Assembly: GCF_010499245.1 (NCBI RefSeq)
Contig: NZ_JAAGOW010000001.1
Location: 930,001-994,000 of the forward strand
Length of the DNA: 64,000 bases
From: Variovorax sp. WS11
GTDB taxonomy: Bacteria; Pseudomonadota; Gammaproteobacteria; Burkholderiales; Burkholderiaceae_C
Direction: 5' to 3'
In this document: in pieces, positions 9,781-18,091 of the stretch
Layout: each line of letters starts with the position of its first letter
How positions within the stretch are numbered: position 1 is the stretch's first letter
Position numbers and translations under genes: made by a program
Notes under the pieces: generated by a model
What the model saw: the letters and a program-made list of their open reading frames with translations, nothing else
Told to the model about the DNA's origin: nothing
Database searches by the model: none

Positions 9781-10188
9781 CTACTGAGCGGCCGCCTGCG
9801 CCTCCAGGGTTTTCTTCATCACCCGCATGCCCTCGTCGATCATCGCGGCGATGGGGGCCGCCATCTCATGCGGCAGCAGGTCGGCAATCCACAGCAGCCG
9901 GCTGCGCCCGCCGCCCTCGTCGAAGATCTGCAGCGAGGCGTTGTGATGGGTGAGCCGGCCGCCGGTCGCCGACCAGACCAGCCGGCGCGCCGCATCGTCC
10001 AGGTCGACGATCACTTCGCGCGCCACCACACCGTTGCCAAAGGTGACGATGCGCGCATCGCCTTCCAACTTGCAGTCGGTGACGAAGCCGGGCACCAGCC
10101 GGCGGTGGATGGCGCCGATGTCGCGCACCACCTCCCAGACCTGCGCGGCGCTCGCGGCCACCTGCGTTTCACGTCGAATGCTTGCCAT
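9781..10188 (-). CDS. SRPBCC family (polyketide cyclase/dehydrase-like) protein
   Basis: A 135-residue protein with the START/Bet v1-like helix-grip fold that holds hydrophobic ligands (AAQVWEVVRDIGAIHRRLV near the N-terminus, then LVWSATGGR and a long C-terminal helix). The start at 10188 (MASIRRE) is chosen because GGAGA precedes it; upstream in-frame codons run into the livF stop region. It lies 61 bp after livF on the same strand and could be the last gene of the Liv operon. No enzyme activity can be assigned. Confidence 0.8.
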   Translation of the reverse strand: MASIRRETQVAASAAQVWEVVRDIGAIHRRLVPGFVTDCKLEGDARIVTFGNGVVAREVIVDLDDAARRLVWSATGGRLTHHNASLQIFDEGGGRSRLLWIADLLPHEMAAPIAAMIDEGMRVMKKTLEAQAAAQ

Positions 10189-10249
10189 GTTCAAGTCTCC
10201 TGTGGGCCTTGGTGCTGATGGGGTCGGACCAGTGTAGGTCCAACGTAGT

Positions 10250-10954
10250 TCAGCGCGCCACGCCCAGCAGCCGTTCCAGCACCTCGGGCTGCGCGCGCAA
10301 GCTGGCCGCGCGATCGGCATGCACCACCGTGCCGTGGTCCAGCACCACCGCCTCGTCGGAGATCGCGAGGATGGCCTGCGGATGCTGCTCCACGATGATG
10401 GCCGCCAGGCCTTCGTCCTGCGTGATGCGGCGGATGGCGCGCAGCAGCTCCTCCACGATGATGGGCGCCAGCCCTTCGAGCGGCTCGTCCAGCAGCAGCA
10501 GCCGCGGATTCACCACCAGCGCGCGCCCCACCGCCAGCATCTGCTGCTCGCCGCCCGACAGCTGCGTGCCCAGGTTGCGCTTGCGCTCGGCCAGGCGCGG
10601 GAACATTTCGTAGACGCGCTGCGGATTCCAGGCACCAGGCCGTTCCACCGCGGTCAGGTTTTCATGCACCGTGAGCGACTTGAAGATGTTGCGCTCCTGC
10701 GGCACCCAGCCGATGCCGGCCGCCGCGCGCTGGTACGGCGACAGCTTGTGCAACGCCGCGCCGCCGAGCGCGATGCTGCCGCCGTGCTGGCGCGTCGCGC
10801 CTGCAAGCGTGTTGATCAGCGTGGTCTTGCCGGTGCCGTTGCGGCCCAGCAGCGCCAGCGTCTGGCCTTCGCCGAGGGCGAGCGAGATGTCGTGCAGCAC
10901 TACGGCTTCGCCGTAGCCGGCGCTGAGCTTCTCGATGCGAAGCAGTTCAGACAT
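10250..10954 (-). CDS. livF: ABC transporter ATP-binding protein LivF-type
   Basis: A 234-residue ABC ATPase, one of the two nucleotide-binding subunits of a branched-chain amino acid-type importer. Walker A is LLGRNGTGKTTL, the signature is LSGGEQQMLAVGRAL, and Walker B is RLLLLDEPLEGL, with the switch His in VEQHPQA. Its start overlaps the end of livG by 8 bp, showing translational coupling. It probably acts with LivG, LivM and LivH encoded just upstream. Confidence 0.93.
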   Translation of the reverse strand: MSELLRIEKLSAGYGEAVVLHDISLALGEGQTLALLGRNGTGKTTLINTLAGATRQHGGSIALGGAALHKLSPYQRAAAGIGWVPQERNIFKSLTVHENLTAVERPGAWNPQRVYEMFPRLAERKRNLGTQLSGGEQQMLAVGRALVVNPRLLLLDEPLEGLAPIIVEELLRAIRRITQDEGLAAIIVEQHPQAILAISDEAVVLDHGTVVHADRAASLRAQPEVLERLLGVAR

Positions 10955-11765
10955 GCACAGCTCCCTGGCCCAGGTAGACCTCCTTGACCTTCGGGTCGTT
11001 GGCGATCGTGTCGGGGTCGCCCTCCGTGAGCAAGGCTCCGTTGACCAGCACCGTCATGCGGTCGGCAAAGCTGAACACCAGGTCCATGTCGTGCTCGATC
11101 AGCAGCACCGAGACATCGGCCGGCAACGCCGCCACGGTCTCCAGCAGTTCCTCGCGCTCGCCGGCCGGCACGCCCGCCACGGGTTCGTCGAGCAGCAGCA
11201 CGCGCGGCTCGCAGGCCAGGGCAATCGCGATCTCCAGCAGGCGGCGCTTGCCGTAGGCCAGCTCGCGCGTCGGCTGCTGCGCCGCGTCGCCGAGGTGGAA
11301 CTGCTCCAGCAACTGCGCGGCCCGCTCCGAGACCCGGCCGGACGCGCCCAGCGGGCGCCACCACTGCGCCCCCAGGCCCGAGCGCTGCGACACCACCAGC
11401 GCCAGCGTCTCCAGCGGCGTCATCGAGTCGAAGAGCTGGTTGATCTGGAAGGTGCGCACCATGCCGCGCGCCACGCGGGCATGCGGTGCCAGGCGCGTGA
11501 TGTCCTCGCCCTCCAGCACGATGCGCCCGGACGTCGGCGTGAGCACGCCCGTCAGCAGGTTGACCAGCGTGGTCTTGCCGGCGCCGTTCGGGCCGATCAG
11601 CGCGTGGCGCGCGCCGCGCTTCAGATTCAGCGTGACGTTGTCGGTGGCAGTGATGCCGCCGAAGCGCATCACCAGGCCGGTGGCGGAGAGCACGATGTCA
11701 GTCACAGGAGAACCTTCGCCTTCGGCTGCGGTGCGAGCACCTTCGGGCGGCCGTGCGGTGCTCAT
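10947..11765 (-). CDS. livG: ABC transporter ATP-binding protein LivG-type
   Basis: Second ATPase of the importer. Walker A is LIGPNGAGKTTLVNLL, the signature is YGKRRLLEIAIAL, and Walker B is RVLLLDEPVAGV, with LLIEHDMD as the switch region. The ATG at 11765 overlaps the livM stop as ATGA and gives 272 residues. The first 20 residues (MSTARPPEGA...) look unlike LivG proteins and come from a dispersed repeat that also occurs at 16811-16851. A GTG at 11705 (VTDIVLS) would give a canonical LivG N-terminus of 252 residues. Which start is used cannot be decided from the sequence. Confidence 0.92.
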   Translation of the reverse strand: MSTARPPEGARTAAEGEGSPVTDIVLSATGLVMRFGGITATDNVTLNLKRGARHALIGPNGAGKTTLVNLLTGVLTPTSGRIVLEGEDITRLAPHARVARGMVRTFQINQLFDSMTPLETLALVVSQRSGLGAQWWRPLGASGRVSERAAQLLEQFHLGDAAQQPTRELAYGKRRLLEIAIALACEPRVLLLDEPVAGVPAGEREELLETVAALPADVSVLLIEHDMDLVFSFADRMTVLVNGALLTEGDPDTIANDPKVKEVYLGQGAVHV

Positions 11766-11780
11766 CGCGCCGCCCCCGCC
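11740..11780 (-). repeat. Dispersed junction repeat, copy A (livM/livG)
   Basis: This 41-bp segment matches 16811-16851 at 37 of 41 positions on the same strand. It spans the livM stop and livG start (ATGA overlap). It encodes the last codons of LivM and the leader MSTARPPEG of LivG. The copy at the Rieske/GntR junction has the same placement. Confidence 0.8.
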
Positions 11781-12733
11781 CTCTTGCCGAACCAGGTCCA
11801 GGGCCTGAGCAGCCGGTCGCGCCCGACTAGCACCAGCAGCACCAGGATCAGGCCGATCCAGAACATCCAGTATTGCGGCGTCACGGTCGACAGCGTGTCC
11901 TGCAGCAGCTTGAAGACGATGGCGCCGGCGATGCCGCCGTAGAGCCAGCCCACGCCACCGATCACCAGCATCAGCAGCACGTCGGCCGAGCGGTCGAAGG
12001 CCAGCACGTCCAGCGATGCGAAGCCGGTGGTCTGCGCCAAGAGCGCGCCCGCCGCGCCGGCCACCGCCGCGGCCACGGTGTAGATCACCGCGATGCGCGA
12101 GACCACCGGGACGCCGATGGCCATCGCGCGCAGCCGGTTGTCGCGGATCGCCTTGAGCGTGGCGCCGAAGGGCGACTGCACCAGCCGCCGCATGATGACG
12201 AACAGCACCAGCAGCACGGCCATTGAATACCAGGCCGCGGTGCGCCCATAGAGGTCGAACTCGAACAGGCCCAGCACCGGCCCCATCACCACGCCCTGCA
12301 GCCCGTCGGCGCCGCCGGTGAGCCAGTCCAGCTTGTTGGCCAGCTCCAGCAGCAGCAGCGCAGTGCCCAGCGTGACCATCAGCCGCGTGAGGTCGCTGCC
12401 GCGCAAGATGGTGATGCTGGCCACGGCGCCGAGCGCGGCCGAGGCGGCGATGGCGACCACGAGGCCCACGGTCGGGTCCGGCATCACATGCTTGGCGAAG
12501 AGCGCGGACGTGTACGCGCCGAAGCCGAAGAAGGCCGCGTGCCCGAGCGAGACGATGCCGGTGTAGCCGAGGATCAGGTCCAGCGACAGCGCGAACAGCG
12601 CGATGATCGCGATCTCGTTGATCATCAGTGCCTTCGAGGGCAGCAGCGCCGGCAGCACGAAGACCACGGCCCAGAAAACGAACTCCCAGGGCCGCCAGCG
12701 GGTCCGGGCGAGCAGCGCGTCGCGTGAATCCAT
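11762..12733 (-). CDS. livM: ABC transporter permease LivM-type
   Basis: A 323-residue inner-membrane permease with about ten hydrophobic segments. Family features are ALSLDLILGYTGIVSLGHAAFFGFGAY in the N-terminal half and the cytoplasmic coupling loop SPFGATLKAIRDNRLRAMAIG, which contacts the ATPases. It starts 3 bp after the livH stop and ends overlapping the livG start. It pairs with LivH to form the translocation channel. Confidence 0.93.
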   Translation of the reverse strand: MDSRDALLARTRWRPWEFVFWAVVFVLPALLPSKALMINEIAIIALFALSLDLILGYTGIVSLGHAAFFGFGAYTSALFAKHVMPDPTVGLVVAIAASAALGAVASITILRGSDLTRLMVTLGTALLLLELANKLDWLTGGADGLQGVVMGPVLGLFEFDLYGRTAAWYSMAVLLVLFVIMRRLVQSPFGATLKAIRDNRLRAMAIGVPVVSRIAVIYTVAAAVAGAAGALLAQTTGFASLDVLAFDRSADVLLMLVIGGVGWLYGGIAGAIVFKLLQDTLSTVTPQYWMFWIGLILVLLVLVGRDRLLRPWTWFGKRAGAAR

Positions 12734-12736
12734 CGG

Positions 12737-13609
12737 CTAGCGCCCTCCCCGGCGCGTGAACAATCCCTGGGGCCGCCACATGAGGATCAGGATCATCAGC
12801 AAATAGACCGTGAAGGCCCCCATCTTGGGAATGAAGTACTTGCCCGCCACGTCGGCGATGCCCAGCAGCAGCGCGGCCAGCAGCGGCCCGGTGATCGACG
12901 AGGTGCCGCCGACCGAGACCACGATCAGGAAATAGATCATGTACTTGAGCGGGAAGGTCGGGTCCAGCCCCAGGACCTCGGCGCCGAGCGCGCCGCCCAG
13001 GCCGGCCAGGCCCGAACCCACCGCGAAGGTCGCGAGGAACACCACGTTGACGTTGATGCCCAGCCCGGCGGCCACGCGCGGATCGTCCACCGCCGCGCGC
13101 AGCCGGCTGCCGAAGCGCGTCTTCGACAGGATGAGCTGCAGCACCACCGTGAGCAGCGCGCACAGCACGATGATGAAGATGCGGTAGTGCCCCATGCCCA
13201 GCAGCAGCGCGCCGTCGCCGATCTCGGTGCGGCCGCGCAGCCACTCGGGCAGGTGGATGTTCTGCTGCGAGGAGCCGACGAAGAAGTCGATGGCCGCCAC
13301 CGCCATGAAAGCCAGGCCGATGGAGAACAGCACCTGGTCGAGGTGCGACTTGCCGTACATCGGCCGGTACAGCGTGCGCTCCAGCAGCGCGCCCAGCAGC
13401 CCCACGAGCACAAAGGCGAGCACCAGGCAGGCCAGGAAGGGCACGCCCGCCTTCTGCATCGCGAACACCGTGAGATAGCCCCCGGCCATCGCGAAGGCGC
13501 CATGCGCGAGGTTGATGAAGTTCATCAGCCCCAGCGTCACCGCCAGCCCGACCGCGAGCACGAACAGCAGCATGCCGGAGGCGATGCCGTCGAAAAGAAT
13601 GGTCAGCAT
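12737..13609 (-). CDS. livH: ABC transporter permease LivH-type
   Basis: A 290-residue inner-membrane permease, partner of LivM. The family signature GLMNFINLAHGAFAMAGGY is at residues about 27-45, and the coupling loop is LSKTRFGSRLRAAVDDPRVAAGLGIN. It begins 16 bp after the binding-protein gene and is clearly part of the same operon. The order binding protein-H-M-G-F is the usual one in Burkholderiales. Confidence 0.93.
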   Translation of the reverse strand: MLTILFDGIASGMLLFVLAVGLAVTLGLMNFINLAHGAFAMAGGYLTVFAMQKAGVPFLACLVLAFVLVGLLGALLERTLYRPMYGKSHLDQVLFSIGLAFMAVAAIDFFVGSSQQNIHLPEWLRGRTEIGDGALLLGMGHYRIFIIVLCALLTVVLQLILSKTRFGSRLRAAVDDPRVAAGLGINVNVVFLATFAVGSGLAGLGGALGAEVLGLDPTFPLKYMIYFLIVVSVGGTSSITGPLLAALLLGIADVAGKYFIPKMGAFTVYLLMILILMWRPQGLFTRRGGR

Positions 13610-13625
13610 CGGCCTGAGCGTGAGC

Positions 13626-14801
13626 TTATTGCTTCGCCTTGCCCGGGTCCTTGACGGACTTGATCACGTCGAACTCGACGTTGTAGAGCTGTCCGTCCTT
13701 CTTCTCGACCTTGCGCAGGTACACGTCCTGCACGATGTCGCGCGTCTGGGCGTCGATCAGCACCTGGCCGCGCGGACTCTCGAAGATCTGCCCCTTCATC
13801 GCGGCCAGCAGCGCATCGCCGCCGCCCTGCCCCTTGGTGGTCTTGAGCGCCTCGTAGATTACGCGCATGCCGTCGTAGCCGCCCATGGCCATGAAGTTGG
13901 GGCGCATGTTCTTGTTGGCCTTCTGGAAGGCCTCGACGTACTTCTTGTTGAGCGCCGACGGGTGTGCGGCCGAGTAGTGGTGCGTGGTGACCACGCCCAG
14001 CGCGCCGTCGCCCATGTCGTTGAGCTGGTCGTCGTCGGTCACGTCGCCGGTGGCGATCAGCTTGATGCCGGCCTTGTCCATGCCACGCTCGACGAATTGC
14101 TTCATCACCGCCGCGCCGGCGCCCGAGGGCACGAAGACGAAGAGCGCGTCGGGCTTGGCGTCGCGCACCTTCTGCAGGAAGGGCGCGAAGTCCGGGTTGC
14201 GCAGCGGCACGCGCAGCTTGTCGAGCACCTTGCCGCCGTTGAGCTGGAAGCGCTCGGTGAAGAACTTCTCGGCGTCGTTGCCCGGCCCGTAGTCGGCGAC
14301 CAGCGTCACCGCCGACTTGATGCCGTTCTTCGGTGCCCAGTCACCCATCGCCACCGAGACTTGCGGCAGCGTGAAGCTGGTGCGCACGATGTAGGGCGAG
14401 GCCTCGGTGATGCTGGAGGTGGCGGCGGCCATCACCACCATCGGCGTCTTCGATTGCGTGGCGATGGGCGCGGTGGCCATGGCCGAGGGCGTGATGCCGA
14501 AACCGGCCAGCACATTGACCTTGTCGTTCACCACCAGCTCCTGCGCGAGGCGCTTGGTCACGTCGGGCAGGCTGGTGTCGTCTTTGACGATGAGCTCGAT
14601 CTTCTTGCCCGCCACGGTGTCGCCGTTCTGCGCCATGTAGAGCCGGGCCGCGGCCTCGATCTGGCGGCCGGTGGAGGCTTGCTGCCCGGTCATCGGCAGC
14701 ACCAAGCCGATCTTGAAGGTGTTGCCCTGGGCCTGCGCCAGCGGCATGGCCAGTGCGAGGGCCGTGAGGCTCGCGGCCTGCATGAGATGGCGACGTTGCA
14801 T
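13626..14801 (-). CDS. Liv-type ABC transporter periplasmic substrate-binding protein
   Basis: First gene of the Liv operon; 391 residues. It has a signal peptide (MQRRHLMQAASLTALALAMPLAQAQ) and a type I binding-protein fold (KIGLVLPMTGQQASTGRQ; later GGYDGMRVIYEAL). AGGAGAC precedes the start. It captures the substrate in the periplasm and delivers it to LivH/LivM. Many Burkholderiales relatives carry aromatic or dicarboxylic compounds instead of leucine, and the Rieske oxygenase operon lies 168 bp upstream, so an aromatic substrate is possible but unproven. Confidence 0.9.
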   Translation of the reverse strand: MQRRHLMQAASLTALALAMPLAQAQGNTFKIGLVLPMTGQQASTGRQIEAAARLYMAQNGDTVAGKKIELIVKDDTSLPDVTKRLAQELVVNDKVNVLAGFGITPSAMATAPIATQSKTPMVVMAAATSSITEASPYIVRTSFTLPQVSVAMGDWAPKNGIKSAVTLVADYGPGNDAEKFFTERFQLNGGKVLDKLRVPLRNPDFAPFLQKVRDAKPDALFVFVPSGAGAAVMKQFVERGMDKAGIKLIATGDVTDDDQLNDMGDGALGVVTTHHYSAAHPSALNKKYVEAFQKANKNMRPNFMAMGGYDGMRVIYEALKTTKGQGGGDALLAAMKGQIFESPRGQVLIDAQTRDIVQDVYLRKVEKKDGQLYNVEFDVIKSVKDPGKAKQ

Positions 14802-14906
14802 GGAAAGTCTCCTTGTGGATGAAGCGGGACGGGGCGTATTGTGATCAATTGAAACGAAATGCGCGCCTCGGCAAACACCTAAGGCGCCGGGCCGCAGCCG
14901 CTCTTT

Positions 14907-14945
14907 CTGCGCGATCCTTCGATCGATTGCGCGATGATCGCGCAG
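14907..14945. repeat. 10-bp inverted repeat between the reductase and Liv operon
   Basis: CTGCGCGATC (14907-14916) and GATCGCGCAG (14936-14945) are exact reverse complements with a 19-base loop. It lies after the reductase stop and before the Liv operon. Neither strand has a T run after the stem, so it is not a clear terminator. Confidence 0.4.
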
Positions 14946-14969
14946 AGGGCCGGATCCTCATCCGGATCT

Positions 14970-15980
14970 TCACGTAGCGTCGGGCCGCCACGCGGAGTCG
15001 AGCGTGACGCTGCCGACCGCCCGCGACACGCAGGCGCAGATGCGGCGGCCTTCGCGCTTCTCGTGCTCGCTCAGGAACACGTCGCGGTGGTCGATCTCGC
15101 CGTCGACGGCCAGCACGTCCATGGTGCATAGGCCGCATTCGCCGCGACGGCAGTCCCACAGCGTCTGCACCCCGGCGGCTTCGAGCGCTTCGAGCAGGCT
15201 GCTGTCGGCGGGCACCTGGATGCTCAGCGCGTGGCGCGGAATTCGCACCTCGAAGGCTTGCGCGGGCAGCCGGCCGCTGCTGCCGAAGGTCTCGAAGCGC
15301 AGGTCGGCCGGCGGCCGCCCGGCTTCCGCCCAGGCGCGCTTGACGGCTTCCAGCATCGGCACCGGCCCGCAGGTGTAGAGCTGGCCGCCGCGCGGCAGGG
15401 CCCCGATCTCGGCGGCGAAATCGATGGGGGCGCTGCCGATGTGGGCCTGCACGCTGCCGGCCTCCGAGGCTCCGACCGCTTCCTGCAACAACGGAAGGTA
15501 GGCCAGTTCCTCCGCGCTGCGCGCGCCGTAGAGCATGCGCACGGGGATGCCGCGGCGTCCGGCCAGCGCGCCCAGGCGCTGCGCCATGAAGACCATCGGC
15601 GTGATGCCGATGCCGCCCGCCACCAGCAGGTAGCCCGGCGCCGTCGTATCGAGGCCGAAGTGGTTCTGCGGCTGCGTCACCAGCAGCCGATCGCCGGGCG
15701 CCAGGCGCCACATCGCGAGCGAGCCGCCGCGCCCGTCGTCCAGGCGCTTGACGGCGATGCGCCACGCGCGGCCGTCGGGCTCGCCGACGAGCGAATAGTG
15801 GCGCGTCTGCATCCGGCCGGCGCCGGGTGCACCGACCAGCAGTTGGACCTGGAGATGGGAGCCGGGCTCGTACGCGGCCGCGAAGCCAGTCTCGGGCGTG
15901 ATCTCGAACTCGCGCACCGTGGGCGTGAGGTCGCGGCAGGCGGCGATGCGCGCGGGCATCCAGTGAACTTCGCTTGTCAT
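14970..15980 (-). CDS. Phthalate dioxygenase reductase-type (VanB-like) oxidoreductase
   Basis: Electron-transfer partner for the Rieske oxygenase encoded two genes upstream. The 336-residue protein has an FMN-binding barrel (RHYSLVGEP), an NAD-binding domain (VAGGIGITPMVFMAQRL; YTCGPVPMLEAV) and a C-terminal plant-type [2Fe-2S] ferredoxin domain (CRRGECGLCTMDV, with a later Cys in CACVSRAVG). This FMN-NAD-[2Fe-2S] order defines the phthalate dioxygenase reductase class. It starts 17 bp after the GntR gene and is probably in the Rieske operon. Substrate specificity is set by the oxygenase. Confidence 0.92.
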   Translation of the reverse strand: MTSEVHWMPARIAACRDLTPTVREFEITPETGFAAAYEPGSHLQVQLLVGAPGAGRMQTRHYSLVGEPDGRAWRIAVKRLDDGRGGSLAMWRLAPGDRLLVTQPQNHFGLDTTAPGYLLVAGGIGITPMVFMAQRLGALAGRRGIPVRMLYGARSAEELAYLPLLQEAVGASEAGSVQAHIGSAPIDFAAEIGALPRGGQLYTCGPVPMLEAVKRAWAEAGRPPADLRFETFGSSGRLPAQAFEVRIPRHALSIQVPADSSLLEALEAAGVQTLWDCRRGECGLCTMDVLAVDGEIDHRDVFLSEHEKREGRRICACVSRAVGSVTLDSAWRPDAT

Positions 15981-15997
15981 CGTGATGGAGATGGTTG

Positions 15998-16753
15998 TCA
16001 GGCCCGGCGGCGGATCAGTTGCACGCCCGGCAGGGGATGGTTGTGCGCGCCATGCAGCGCCTCGCGCAGGTTGCGTTGCGCGATCCGGCTGTGCTCGCGC
16101 ATCAGCGCCTCGGCGCGCGAGCCCTCGCGGTTCTCGATGGCGTCAAGCACCTGGCCATGCTGGTCCTGCGCGATCACGAGCATGTCGCGCGCGGCCGGCG
16201 AGTTGGCTTGCACCACCACGAAGGCCGAGGGCGAGGCGAAGGGCAGATTGGTCGCGCGCTCCAGCTGCTGGGCGATCAGCGGGCTGCCCGCCATTTCCGA
16301 CAGCAGCCGGTGGAACTGCCCGTTGAATTCGACATAGCGCGAGAAGGCGGCGTCGTCGAGCGCGGGCTCCCTCAAGAGCTCGTCGATGCGCTTGAGGCAG
16401 GCGCGCGCTTCACGCAGCACCACCGGCGCCGCCCCGCGCTCGGCCGCGAGCCGCGCCGCCAGGCCTTCGAGCGTGCCGCGCAGCTCGATGGCATCGGCCA
16501 CGTCGCGCTCGGAGAAAGTGCGCACCGCGTAGCCGCCGTTGGGCAGGGCCTCGAGCAGGCCCTCCTGCTCGAGCCGCATGAGGGCGCTGCGCACCGGCGT
16601 GCGCGAGACGCCCAGGGATTCGGAAATCGCCACCTCGGCAATGCGGGTGCCGCCCGGCAGCTCGCCGGCCAGCACCATCTCGCGCAAGCGCAGCTGGGCC
16701 TTGACGGCCTGCGAGCTGCCGGCTTCCGAGGCAGGCTCGCCGCCGGCGCTCAT
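15998..16753 (-). CDS. GntR family regulator (FCD domain)
   Basis: A 251-residue regulator with an N-terminal winged helix ([45 protein letters not shown]) and an all-helical FCD effector domain ([18 protein letters not shown] and later His residues), which often binds a metal and an organic acid. It is encoded inside the operon, between the Rieske oxygenase and its reductase. Its ATG overlaps the stop of a 28-codon ORF (ATGA). Palindromes related to ATGTATACAT in the divergent promoter upstream of the oxygenase are its likely operators, so it probably controls its own operon and the divergent methyltransferase-like gene. Effector unknown. Confidence 0.9.
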   Translation of the reverse strand: MSAGGEPASEAGSSQAVKAQLRLREMVLAGELPGGTRIAEVAISESLGVSRTPVRSALMRLEQEGLLEALPNGGYAVRTFSERDVADAIELRGTLEGLAARLAAERGAAPVVLREARACLKRIDELLREPALDDAAFSRYVEFNGQFHRLLSEMAGSPLIAQQLERATNLPFASPSAFVVVQANSPAARDMLVIAQDQHGQVLDAIENREGSRAEALMREHSRIAQRNLREALHGAHNHPLPGVQLIRRRA

Positions 16754-16836
16754 AGGGCCCCCACGCTTGTCACTTCGTGTACTGCGCTGCCCCCCGAGGG
16801 GGCCTTCGCGCCTTCGGGCGGCCGGGCGGCGCTCAT
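16750..16836 (-). CDS. 28-codon mini-ORF coupling the Rieske and GntR genes
   Basis: The ORF encodes 28 residues starting [11 protein letters not shown]. Its ATG overlaps the Rieske stop as ATGA and its TGA overlaps the GntR start as ATGA, so a ribosome finishing the oxygenase could re-initiate twice. Its first half is the dispersed repeat also found at the livM/livG junction; its second half contains a CCCCCTCGGGGG hairpin. No SD or known domain is seen. It may work as a translational relay rather than as a protein. That it is translated is inference. Confidence 0.45.
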   Translation of the reverse strand: MSAARPPEGAKAPSGGSAVHEVTSVGAL

Positions 16837-16851
16837 CGCCCCGCCTCCGCC
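16811..16851 (-). repeat. Dispersed junction repeat, copy B (Rieske/GntR)
   Basis: Matches 11740-11780 at 37 of 41 positions on the same strand. It covers the last codons of the Rieske gene, the ATGA overlap and the start of the 28-codon ORF. A GC-rich palindrome (CCCCC-GA-GGGGG on the plus strand, 16791-16802) lies just beyond it. Confidence 0.8.
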
Positions 16852-17945
16852 GCGGCCGCCGCCCGGATTGGGATGGTCGTCGCAGCCGGCTGCTCCTTCG
16901 CGATCAACTGGTCGATCAACCGCCGCGCCCACATGGCCCCGGCGTCGATGTTGAGGTTGTGGAACTCCTGCCCGGGCCGCTCGTCCATCGCGCGCTGCTG
17001 CGCCTCGAGCACCAACTCGTCCTCGCGGAAGATGCCGGCCACGCCCTCGCGCAGCTCGTGCGTGAGGCGCTGCTCACCGGTGCAATAGTTGCGCGCGAAG
17101 GCCCAGAAGTAGACGCAGCTGGTCTCGGTCTCGGGCGTGATGGTGTTGAGCACATAGCCGTTCACGCCGCGGCTGCGGTCGCCCGGCTGGCCCTCGCTCG
17201 GCACCGCGCCGCTGCCCGCCGCCGCCACGCCCACGTCGATGTTGACGGTACACGGCCCTTCGAAGCGGATGATCTGCCAGCGGTCCACCTTGCCCTCGTA
17301 GCCGTGGGCATGGCGGATCTGCGCGGCCCAGAAGGGCGGCGCGTCGATGTTCTCCATCCAGCGCGTGACGGTGGCAGAGCGGTCGCCGTGCGTGGCGACG
17401 AAAGGCGCCTCGGCCACGGCGCGGTTGCCGATGGAGGAGCCGTGCACGAAGGTCTCGTGCGTGAGGTCCATCAGGTTGTCGACCACCAGCCGGTAGTCGC
17501 AGGCCACGCGGATCATCTTGCCGTCGCCGGCCCAGGCCGGGTCGTCGTTCCAGTGCATGTCGGGCACCAGCGCCGGGTCGGCCAGGGCCGGGTCGCCGGG
17601 CCAGACCCAGACGAAGCGGTGCTTCTCCACCACCGGGTAGGAACGCACGCAGGCCGAGGGGTTGAGCGTTTCCTGGCTCGGCATGTGGGTGCAGCGGCCC
17701 TGGCTGTTGTAGACCAGGCCGTGGTAGCCGCAGACCAGCTCGTCGCCCTCCAACCGGCCCAGCGACAGCGGCATCATGCGATGCCAGCAGGCGTCTTCCA
17801 GCGCGGCGACCTGGCCGTCGCTGCGCCGGTACATCACCAGCTTCTGCTTGCAGATGGTGCGGGCCAGCAGGCTGTGCTTGAGCTCGACGTCGTAGGCCGC
17901 GGCATACCAGGCGTTGAGGGGGAAGGAGCTTGTGGGGCGACTCAT
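16833..17945 (-). CDS. Rieske non-heme iron oxygenase, VanA-like alpha subunit
   Basis: Aromatic ring-hydroxylating or O-demethylating oxygenase. The 370-residue protein has an N-terminal Rieske [2Fe-2S] domain (CWHRMM...CGYHGL, giving the Cys-His/Cys-His ligands) and a catalytic domain with the mononuclear iron motif DLTHETFVH. The architecture and length fit vanillate O-demethylase-type enzymes that need the PDR-class reductase encoded downstream. The start at 17945 (MSRPTSSF) matches family N-termini; an upstream ATG at 18002 would place the promoter palindrome in coding sequence. The stop overlaps the mini-ORF start. The substrate is unknown; dicamba, vanillate and other methoxylated aromatics are family precedents. 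Confidence 0.9.
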   Translation of the reverse strand: MSRPTSSFPLNAWYAAAYDVELKHSLLARTICKQKLVMYRRSDGQVAALEDACWHRMMPLSLGRLEGDELVCGYHGLVYNSQGRCTHMPSQETLNPSACVRSYPVVEKHRFVWVWPGDPALADPALVPDMHWNDDPAWAGDGKMIRVACDYRLVVDNLMDLTHETFVHGSSIGNRAVAEAPFVATHGDRSATVTRWMENIDAPPFWAAQIRHAHGYEGKVDRWQIIRFEGPCTVNIDVGVAAAGSGAVPSEGQPGDRSRGVNGYVLNTITPETETSCVYFWAFARNYCTGEQRLTHELREGVAGIFREDELVLEAQQRAMDERPGQEFHNLNIDAGAMWARRLIDQLIAKEQPAATTIPIRAAAAAEAGR

Positions 17946-17955
17946 GGGATACGCA

Positions 17956-18032
17956 ATGTATACATACAGGCGGCAATATCCAATGATTTCAGGCCAATTC
18001 AAGGGTAAACACTGACATTAATGTATCCATTA
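17956..18032. promoter_or_regulatory. Paired GntR-type operators in the Rieske/MetE-like divergent promoter
   Basis: Site 1 (17956-17965) is the perfect palindrome ATGTATACAT. Site 2 (18019-18032) is TAATG-TATC-CATTA and contains ATGTATCCAT, which matches site 1 at 9 of 10 bases. The sites are 65 bp apart, one nearer each divergent start (17945 and 18092). The shape resembles operators of FCD-type GntR proteins, one of which is encoded in the Rieske operon. Confidence 0.6.
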
Positions 18033-18091
18033 AGGCCGATCCCCGTGCGTTTACGATCGGTCGTTCTTTTCCAGATTCGACGGAGCCCACC

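Noticed and set aside
10947..13244. A 765-codon minus-strand frame joining shifted livH and livM sequence to livG
   Set aside because: Only the last 272 codons are LivG; the first part is an out-of-frame reading of livH/livM, both of which are intact in other frames.
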